Below are positions 58,332-64,000 of a stretch of 64,000 nucleotides of DNA, piece by piece (the first letter of the stretch is position 1; each line of letters begins with the position of its first letter). Position numbers and translations under genes: made by a program. Source of the stretch: Curtobacterium guangdongense (GTDB lineage Bacteria > Actinomycetota > Actinomycetes > Actinomycetales > Microbacteriaceae); contig NZ_JBMPIT010000001.1 in NCBI RefSeq assembly GCF_049341845.1, positions 372,001 through 436,000 of the forward strand, read 5' to 3'. The notes beneath the pieces are model-generated. The model searched no databases. It was not told where the DNA came from and saw only the letters and a list, made by a program, of their open reading frames with translations.

Positions 58332-59873
58332 TCAGGGGGCGTCGAGGACCACGGCGCGGCCGTCCGCGCGGGGGTCGCTGGCGGCGTCGAGACGACCGTC
58401 GGCGTGCAGCCGGACGGTCTGCACGTGCCCGGCCTCGTCGACCGGGCCGTCGGTGCGCACGGCGGGCAGGCCGAGCAGGTCCGCGGCGGCCACGGCGTCG
58501 TCGGACCCCGGCTCGGCGACGAGCGTCATCTCCTCGTGCCCGAGGTCCCGAGCGCCGACGACGAAGCGGGGTCGACCGAGCACCTCGGCGGGGTCGGCAT
58601 CCCGTCCGAGGAGGTCCCGGGCGACCTGCGCCAGGATCCACGGCTGCGCGCTGCCGCCCTGGCAGCCGAGCCCGAGCACGAGGTCGTCCGTCTCGGCGAT
58701 GACGGGCAGCAGGGTGTGCGGGGGACGGAGCCCGGGGCCGACGTGCGCCGGGTGGGCGGGGTCGGTGCTGAACGCCGACCCGCGGTTGTGCAGCACGATC
58801 CCCGTACCGGGGTCGAGGAGGCCGGACCCGAACAGCTGGTACACGCTCTGGATCAGCGTGACGACCGTCCCGTCCGTGTCGGCCGCGGTCACCGCCACGG
58901 TGTCGCCGAGCGCCCGCCCGGCCCGGGGCAGCGCGCCCGCGCGACCGGAGTCGCGGGGATCGAGCATCGCGGCGACGTGGACGGCCCCGCCACGTGGGTC
59001 GCCGAGCTCGGCCTGCCGGACGAGTGCGGCCCGGTGCACCGCGTCGACGAGTTCCGTGGTGCGCTCCGGGGCATCCGGGGCGAGCGCCTCGGGCAGGATG
59101 CCGAGCAGCACGACGCCCTGGGTCGGCGGCGGGGCGACCCACCAGCGCACGCCACCGGCCGTGGACTCCTCGGGGGCCACGGTCTCGGCACGGTGCGCGG
59201 CGAAGTCGTCCGTGGTGTGGGGACCGCCGAGTTCCCGGAGGCGCGCGGCGATCGACGCGGGGATCCGGCCGGAGTACATCGCGTCGGGGTCCTCGGCGAG
59301 TTGGGTCAGGGTCGCGGCCAGCGCGGGTTGCACGAGCACGTCACCCTCCCCCAGCAGTCCGCCGTCGCCGTCCCCGAAGACGCCGACCATGCCCGCGTCC
59401 GCGTGCAGTTCGGCGCTGCGGACGGCGATGGCGCGTGCGAGACCGGCGGACACCGGGACCCCCGACGCGGCGAGGCGGGCGGCGTGGGCCAACGGCGCGC
59501 CGAGCCCGAGCCGACCACCGAGCGCGTCGATGGCCCGCCAGCCGGCGACGACACCGGGCACGGTGACGGTCCGGGCGCCCTGCCGGGGCATGCGTTCCTC
59601 GCGCGCCAGCGCCGCGACGTCGATCCCGGCGGGTGCCGCTCCCGCCGAGACGACGGCGGTGACCGGCTGCCCCGGGCGCCGCACGAGTGCGACGAGGTCG
59701 CCGCCGATACTGCACTGGTGCGGGTAGACGACGGTCAGTGCCGCCGCTGCCGCGAGGGCCGCGTCGACGGCGTCACCGCCGGCCGCGACGGCTTCGGCAG
59801 CCGCGTCGAGTGCAGCGGGGTGCGGCGCGGCGACGGCGATCCGTCGGGCGGACGTGCTGGCGGGGTCGGTCAT
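58332..59873 (-). CDS. Gamma-glutamyltransferase-family N-terminal nucleophile hydrolase
   Basis: A 513-residue protein of the GGT family. It has AAPHPAALDAAAEAVAAGGDAVDAALA at the N-terminus (no signal peptide) and CSIGGDLVALV. The predicted self-cleavage and nucleophile Thr lies in GDTVAVTAADTDG, followed by QSVYQLFGSGL and LGCQGGSAQPW. GGT-fold enzymes act on gamma-glutamyl amides, but relatives hydrolyse oxamate or cephalosporin-type amides. Lack of a signal suggests a cytoplasmic amide hydrolase in this pathway. ATG 59873 overlaps the upstream flavoprotein stop. Confidence 0.88.
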   Translation of the reverse strand: MTDPASTSARRIAVAAPHPAALDAAAEAVAAGGDAVDAALAAAAALTVVYPHQCSIGGDLVALVRRPGQPVTAVVSAGAAPAGIDVAALAREERMPRQGARTVTVPGVVAGWRAIDALGGRLGLGAPLAHAARLAASGVPVSAGLARAIAVRSAELHADAGMVGVFGDGDGGLLGEGDVLVQPALAATLTQLAEDPDAMYSGRIPASIAARLRELGGPHTTDDFAAHRAETVAPEESTAGGVRWWVAPPPTQGVVLLGILPEALAPDAPERTTELVDAVHRAALVRQAELGDPRGGAVHVAAMLDPRDSGRAGALPRAGRALGDTVAVTAADTDGTVVTLIQSVYQLFGSGLLDPGTGIVLHNRGSAFSTDPAHPAHVGPGLRPPHTLLPVIAETDDLVLGLGCQGGSAQPWILAQVARDLLGRDADPAEVLGRPRFVVGARDLGHEEMTLVAEPGSDDAVAAADLLGLPAVRTDGPVDEAGHVQTVRLHADGRLDAASDPRADGRAVVLDAP

Positions 59874-60964
59874 GCGGTGGTCACCATCCTGGCCGGGCTG
59901 AGGAAGTCGAGATCGGGGCGGGCGACGCCCTGGACGAGGTCGGCGAGCGCCTCACCGACGGCGGGGCCGAACTTGAAGCCGTGTCCAGAGCACGCGGCCG
60001 CGACGAGCACCTCGGGTCGGTCGGGCAGCGCACCGACGACGAAGCGCTTGTCCGGCGTCATCGTGTACAGGCAGGCGACTGCTTCGCCGCCGTCGGTCGT
60101 GATGCCGGGGACGAACCGCTGGAACAGCTCGGCGAGGTGCGCGACCTCGTCGTCGGTCGGCGGCGCGACCGGGACCTCCGGGTCCCAGACGAGCCCGGCG
60201 TCGATGCCGATCTTCGCGCCGGACCCCGCTGCCTCCGGCAAGCCGAAGACGAGGCCGTCCGGCAGGTCGACGGAGAAGCAACCGAGTGCCGGCGGCCGCG
60301 CGAGCGCCTGCCCGGCCGGCGCGGTGAGGGTCAGGATGCGCCAGACCTCGAAGAACCCGGCGGTGGCAGGGAGCAGCCGTGACACCCAGGCACCGCCCGC
60401 GAGCACCAGCCGGCGGGCGCGGAGCTCCCCCGCGTCGGTCCGGACCGTCACGACGCCGTCGTCCACCTGCCAGTCCTGCACGGTCTCGCCGTGCCGGAGC
60501 TCGGCGCCCGCTGCCGATGCGGCCGACTGCGCGAAGGCGAGTGCCCGTGCGGCCTCGAGCACGCCGGCGTCCGGGTCGTGGACGGCGCCGTACGCCTCGG
60601 GCGGGCGCAGTGACGGCGCCAGCGTCGGCCAGTCGGCACCGTCGGCCGGGAGGCTCGCCCCACCCTGCAGCGTCGGCTCGCCCCGGTGGGCGTACAGTCC
60701 TCCGGTGGTGTGCAGGAAGGGTGCGCCGGCTGCGGCCGCCCAGCGGTCCCAGCCGCGGTAGGCGCGGTCGACGAGGTCGTTCCACACCGGGCTCGGGTAG
60801 GCACGGCGCACCATGCGGGTCGCGCCGTGCGACGAGCCGCGTGCGTGCCCGGGGGCGAAGCGGTCGACGGCGACGACGTCGAGTCCGCGGCGGGCGAGTT
60901 CGTACGTGGTCGCGGACCCGTGGATGCCGAGTCCGAGGACGACGACGTCGTGCACCCGGGTCAC
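59870..60964 (-). CDS. FAD-dependent amine oxidase (monomeric sarcosine oxidase-like)
   Basis: A 364-residue flavoprotein from GTG 60964. FAD-binding GLGIHGSATTYELARRG at the N-terminus, GHARGSSHGATRMVRRAY, and Cys298 in AVACLYTMTPDKR, the position of the covalent FAD cysteine in sarcosine oxidase, then CSGHGFKFGPAVGE. The family oxidises secondary N-methyl or cyclic amines to imines with H2O2. It overlaps both the aminotransferase gene and the GGT-family gene, so its imine product may be what the RidA protein of the next operon handles. Confidence 0.9.
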   Translation of the reverse strand: MTRVHDVVVLGLGIHGSATTYELARRGLDVVAVDRFAPGHARGSSHGATRMVRRAYPSPVWNDLVDRAYRGWDRWAAAAGAPFLHTTGGLYAHRGEPTLQGGASLPADGADWPTLAPSLRPPEAYGAVHDPDAGVLEAARALAFAQSAASAAGAELRHGETVQDWQVDDGVVTVRTDAGELRARRLVLAGGAWVSRLLPATAGFFEVWRILTLTAPAGQALARPPALGCFSVDLPDGLVFGLPEAAGSGAKIGIDAGLVWDPEVPVAPPTDDEVAHLAELFQRFVPGITTDGGEAVACLYTMTPDKRFVVGALPDRPEVLVAAACSGHGFKFGPAVGEALADLVQGVARPDLDFLSPARMVTTA

Positions 60965-62202
60965 GAGCGGGCCTCCGCGGCGACCTCGGCCACGCCGTCG
61001 AGCAGCACCCTGACGTCCTCGTCGTCGTTGTAGACGTGCGGGGAGACCCGCACGACGCTCGGCAGGCCGCGCGTGCCGAGGTCCCACTGGGCGTGGCTCG
61101 CCGGGACCGAGATCGAGTCGATGCGCCGCGTCCGGAGCCTGGTGGAGACCTCCTTGCCCACGAGGCCGTCCACCGTGAAGGTGACGATCGCGGACGGGGA
61201 CGCCGGCGGGTCCGCGACGGTGACGCCGTCGATCTCGGCGAGCGCCGCCCGGATCCGCGAGCCGAGCGCGACGAGGTGCGCTTCGGTGGCCGCCGGCCCC
61301 CGGTCGAGCGCCTCGCGGAGCGCCACACCGAGCCCGAGTCGCGACGCGACGGAGCACTCCCACGTCTCGAGCTGTCGCGCCGTGCCGTCCATCGTCCACT
61401 CATCTTCGCCTGTCCAGACCGCCCCGCGGACGTCCGGGGCCCAGGCGCCGAGCCCTTCGAGCGTTCCGCGGCGCAGGTAGGCCAGTCCGGTCCCCCGCGG
61501 CCCGCGCAGGAACTTGCGGCCGGTGGTGACGAGGACGTCACAGTCCACGGCCGTGACGTCGATGTCGATCTGCCCGACGGACTGCGTGGCGTCGACGACC
61601 GTCCATGCACCGTGACGGCGGGCGATGGCGGACACCTCGGCGATGGGCTCGACGAGGCCGGAGGAGGTGGGCACGTGCACGGCGCTCACCACGATCCGGC
61701 CGGACGCACCGGCGACCGCGCGGTCGAGCACCTCGAGGTCCATCGCACCGCTGGTGTCGTTCGGGACGACCACCAGTCGGACGTCGTCGTGCCGTTGCAT
61801 GGCGAGCAGCCGGAGCGCCTGGCTCACGTAGCTCGATCGCGGTGCGATGACCGTGTCGCCCGCCCCGAGCCGGAGTGCGTCGAAGACGCCGCGGAGCCCG
61901 CTCGTCGCGCTGTCGAACAGGGCGATCTCGTCCGCCTCGGCGCCGAGCAGTGCCGCGGCCGACCGGTACACGGCGGCCACGTCGTCGGCGGCCTCGTTGG
62001 CCGCTTCGTACCCACCCACCCGCTGTTCGCGACGCATGTGGGCGACCACTGCCTCCAAGACGCCGTCGCTGACCAGGCCGCTGCCTGCCGCGTTGAAGTA
62101 GTGGCGCCCCGCGGTGCCGGCGGTGCGTGACCGCTCGGCGACCACGTCGATCACCGTCGTTGCCGGATCGGCGCGCGTGCCGTCCTCCAGACCGATCGTC
62201 AT
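60961..62202 (-). CDS. Class V aminotransferase-fold PLP enzyme
   Basis: A 413-residue PLP enzyme of the cysteine desulfurase/isopenicillin N epimerase/EgtE-like group. It has HYFNAAGSGLVS near the start, DATQSVGQIDIDV holding the PLP Asp, and the PLP Lys in VTTGRKFLRGPRGTG. ATG 62202 follows GAGGGAGG. It is the first gene of the operon with the flavoprotein, GGT-family enzyme, copper amine oxidase and amidase. A C-S or C-N lyase or epimerase reaction is as likely as transamination. Confidence 0.87.
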   Translation of the reverse strand: MTIGLEDGTRADPATTVIDVVAERSRTAGTAGRHYFNAAGSGLVSDGVLEAVVAHMRREQRVGGYEAANEAADDVAAVYRSAAALLGAEADEIALFDSATSGLRGVFDALRLGAGDTVIAPRSSYVSQALRLLAMQRHDDVRLVVVPNDTSGAMDLEVLDRAVAGASGRIVVSAVHVPTSSGLVEPIAEVSAIARRHGAWTVVDATQSVGQIDIDVTAVDCDVLVTTGRKFLRGPRGTGLAYLRRGTLEGLGAWAPDVRGAVWTGEDEWTMDGTARQLETWECSVASRLGLGVALREALDRGPAATEAHLVALGSRIRAALAEIDGVTVADPPASPSAIVTFTVDGLVGKEVSTRLRTRRIDSISVPASHAQWDLGTRGLPSVVRVSPHVYNDDEDVRVLLDGVAEVAAEARS

Positions 62203-62244
62203 GTGGCGGGTCCTCCCTCGTCGCGTCACCCCCGGACGCTGAAT

Positions 62245-62292
62245 GTATCCCATAATAAACAGGTTGTATCCATTACTGCTACTGCCGGATAC
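62245..62292. promoter_or_regulatory. Three GTATCC/GGATAC half-sites in the divergent promoter
   Basis: GTATCC at 62245-62250 and 62266-62271 (21 bp apart, two helical turns) and GGATAC at 62287-62292. The related GGATAC form appears in the operator at 41841. The region is A/T-rich and lies between the aminotransferase operon and the RidA-MFS operon. Confidence 0.5.
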
Positions 62293-62301
62293 TGTTAGCA
62301 C

Positions 62302-62808
62302 ATGGAGCACTCCGCCGAAGCGCGCGCACAGGAACTCGGACTCGTCATCCCGGACTACGCGAACCCGCCCTACGGCGGCCGGTACGGCAGTGCACTCCGC
62401 GCGTTCCACCGGACCGGCGACCTGCTGGAGCTGAGCGGCATGACGCCGGAGTCACGCGACGGCACGATGCTCCACCCCGGCGCCGTCGGCGTCGACATCA
62501 CCCTCGAGCAGGCGCAGGAGGCTGCGCGGTACACGGCGGTGAACGCCCTGGGGATGATCCGGTACGCACTCGGCTCGCTCGACGAGGTCGCTGCACTCTC
62601 CCGCGGGCTGTGCTTCGTGCTCTGCCCGCCCGGGTTCGAACAGCTCAACCAGGTGTCGAACGCGGCGAGCGACCTGCTCTTCGACGTCTTCGGTCCGGAC
62701 GTCGGGCGGATGGGCCGAGCGTCCATCGGCGCCACCGCCCTGTCCCGCAGCGCGTGCTTCGAGCTGTGGTTAAGCCTGGAGTGCCGCCCCCGCAGCACCG
62801 CGGCGTGA
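62302..62808 (+). CDS. RidA/YjgF-family protein
   Basis: A 168-residue RidA-like protein. It has LLELSGMTPESRDG near residue 42, ALGSLDEVAAL, and the C-terminal GRASIGATALSRSACFELW core. The usual catalytic Arg is seen as GRMGRAS. RidA proteins hydrolyse reactive imines or enamines formed by PLP enzymes or amine oxidases; some relatives deaminate 2-aminomuconate. Its position facing an operon with a PLP enzyme and two amine oxidases supports an imine-clearing step. The stop overlaps the GTG of the MFS gene. Confidence 0.87.
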   Translation: MEHSAEARAQELGLVIPDYANPPYGGRYGSALRAFHRTGDLLELSGMTPESRDGTMLHPGAVGVDITLEQAQEAARYTAVNALGMIRYALGSLDEVAALSRGLCFVLCPPGFEQLNQVSNAASDLLFDVFGPDVGRMGRASIGATALSRSACFELWLSLECRPRSTAA

Positions 62809-63989
62809 AACCACTCGCCGAGGCCGGGACCCACGGCGTCGCGTTCTGGCTGCTCGCCCTGGCCTCGACGGCCGGGTACGTCGTGAACGGCGCGAGCACC
62901 CCGGTGGTGCCGCGGATCGCCGCCGACCAGCTCGGTGCGGATCCCGCGGTCGGCGGTCTGCTCGTCTCACTCGCCGGCTTCGTCGCCATCGTCGCGATGC
63001 CGGTGGCCGGGGTCCTGAGCGACCGGGTCGGACCGCGCCGCGTGCTGGTCGGCGCCGGACTGCTCGCCACCGCCGGACTCGCCGTCGTCCTCGTCGCGCT
63101 CAGCATCCCCGGGCTCGCCGTCAGCCGCGTCGTGTTCGGCGCCGGGAACGCCGCCACCGCGACCGCCCTCACCGCCTGGGTCGTCGCCGAGGTGCCCGTG
63201 GCCCACCGGGGACGGGCCCTCGGGCTGTTCGGCTTGGCCGTGTGGATCGGCTTGGCACTCGGTCCGGTGCTCGGCGAGAACCTCTACCAGACCGCGGGGC
63301 ACGGCGCCGTCTGGGTCGTCGCCGTCGGCATCCAGCTGGCCGGGCTCGTCGTGGCACTGCTCGCTCGCGGCGGATCCGCACCCGTGCGTCGGACGACGCC
63401 GCGCCCGGTCGGCGCCGGGCTCGCGGTTGCGATCCGCGCCGTGGTGCGCCCCGGCCCCGCCGGGCTGGCCGCCTGGGCCGCCGAGGGCTTCATGATCGCG
63501 TTCCTCGTCCAACACCTCGTCGGACAGGGGGTCGGCGCGCAGGGACTGACCGGCGCCGCGAACGTCTTCACGGTCTTCGCCGCGAGCGTCGTCGGCGTGC
63601 GCCTGCTCCTCGGCGGCCTGCCCGACCGGGTGGGGCCCGTCCGGACTGCCCGCGTCGCCATGGTCACCCTCGCCACCGGCCTCGTCGTACTCGCCGTCGC
63701 GCACGACTTCCCGACCGCCGCGGTCGGTGCCGTGCTCGTCGGCGCCGGGTACTCACCACTGTTCCCGACGCTGACCGTCCTCGCCACGACGACGCTCGAC
63801 GAGCACACCCGGGCCACGGGCGTCGGCGTCTTCTCCGCGGTCACGAGCGCGGGCTACGCGGTCGGTTCGCTGCTCGGCGGCGTGCTCGTCTCGGCGGTGG
63901 GGTCCGGGTGGGCGCTCGTCGCGCTCGCGGCACTGCAGCTCGCGGCCGTGCCGGCGCTCGGTCGACTCCCCCGCAGGCGGTCGCCCTAG
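62805..63989 (+). CDS. MFS transporter (12 helices)
   Basis: A 394-residue major facilitator transporter from GTG 62805 (GTGA overlap with the RidA gene). It has STAGYVVNGASTPVVPRIA in helix 1, the loop 2-3 motif GVLSDRVGPRRVL, a second copy GLPDRVGPVRTARV in the C-terminal half, and twelve hydrophobic segments. The direction is unknown; it may import a second substrate or export a product of the amine pathway. The window ends 11 bp after its stop. Confidence 0.87.
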   Translation: MKPLAEAGTHGVAFWLLALASTAGYVVNGASTPVVPRIAADQLGADPAVGGLLVSLAGFVAIVAMPVAGVLSDRVGPRRVLVGAGLLATAGLAVVLVALSIPGLAVSRVVFGAGNAATATALTAWVVAEVPVAHRGRALGLFGLAVWIGLALGPVLGENLYQTAGHGAVWVVAVGIQLAGLVVALLARGGSAPVRRTTPRPVGAGLAVAIRAVVRPGPAGLAAWAAEGFMIAFLVQHLVGQGVGAQGLTGAANVFTVFAASVVGVRLLLGGLPDRVGPVRTARVAMVTLATGLVVLAVAHDFPTAAVGAVLVGAGYSPLFPTLTVLATTTLDEHTRATGVGVFSAVTSAGYAVGSLLGGVLVSAVGSGWALVALAALQLAAVPALGRLPRRRSP

Positions 63990-64000
63990 ACGGTCACGTC

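Noticed and set aside
56278..59727. 1149-residue open frame on the plus strand
   Set aside because: It lies antisense to the amine oxidase and GGT-family genes, is Arg/Gly/Val/Asp-rich without any domain, and long antisense frames are expected at this GC content.
1..64000. CRISPR arrays, tRNA or rRNA genes, riboswitches
   Set aside because: No regularly spaced repeats, no cloverleaf or rRNA-like stretches and no recognisable riboswitch core were seen on either strand by eye; a covariance-model search would be needed to exclude small RNAs.

Overview
The window is very GC-rich, with dense, GTG-rich, translationally coupled genes, G5/DUF3761 and GT39 surface proteins, TetR/SDR pairs and long GC-rich terminators. 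This points to an actinobacterium, most likely a Microbacteriaceae member such as Curtobacterium (inferred from gene content and style, not from a marker gene). I saw no rRNA or tRNA gene, CRISPR array or complete IS element.

Layout. 1-2.0 kb: the 3' end of a phospholipase D-type gene, a G5/DUF3761 membrane-anchored protein and a hypothetical gene. 2.0-7.8 kb: a sugar locus made of a transketolase facing a GntR/UTRA regulator, an ascorbate-type PTS (EIIA, EIIB, EIIC) and a HAD phosphatase; two identical palindromes lie in the divergent promoter. 7.9-13.2 kb: a GT39 glycosyltransferase, a DHA2 MFS exporter and a CitMHS transporter, the last divergent from a CitA/CitB-type two-component system (13.3-15.6 kb). 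15.6-24.7 kb: two divergent TetR/SDR pairs with clear operators, a HAD phosphatase, a DUF6421-SDR-threonine aldolase operon and an SDR with an N-terminal zinc-ribbon-like segment. 24.9-33.6 kb: a second GT39 enzyme, an ABC exporter, a DUF1345 protein, a LuxR-type regulator and two zinc alcohol dehydrogenases flanking a small membrane protein. 33.7-36.8 kb: a LysR regulator divergent from mesX-mesD, a folate-independent, oxygen-linked methionine synthase system.

36.8-41.0 kb is an accessory insert. It carries small ORFs without clear relatives and a coupled secreted protein - lipoprotein - membrane protein module. It ends in a scar where a truncated hypothetical gene, a broken serine recombinase and a deleted second mesD copy are joined end to end.

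41.0-64.0 kb is one large catabolic cluster: a metallo-beta-lactamase-fold hydrolase, cyclase-family hydrolase, alpha/beta-hydrolase, three amidohydrolases, an Opp/Dpp-type ABC importer, an isochorismatase-like hydrolase, a cytidine deaminase-like protein, a GntR/FCD regulator, amidase, copper amine oxidase, gamma-glutamyltransferase-family protein, sarcosine oxidase-like flavoprotein, class V aminotransferase, RidA protein and MFS transporter. A palindrome with core TTGGATCCAA recurs in the intergenic regions, once between the GntR gene and its divergent neighbour. Four sites with this core or one mismatch, plus related GGATAC half-sites, cover all the main promoters, so the cluster looks like one regulon. 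Imported peptide- or amide-linked amines would be hydrolysed and then oxidatively deaminated, with RidA removing imine intermediates. The substrate is unknown to me, and this cluster is the best candidate here for an undescribed system.
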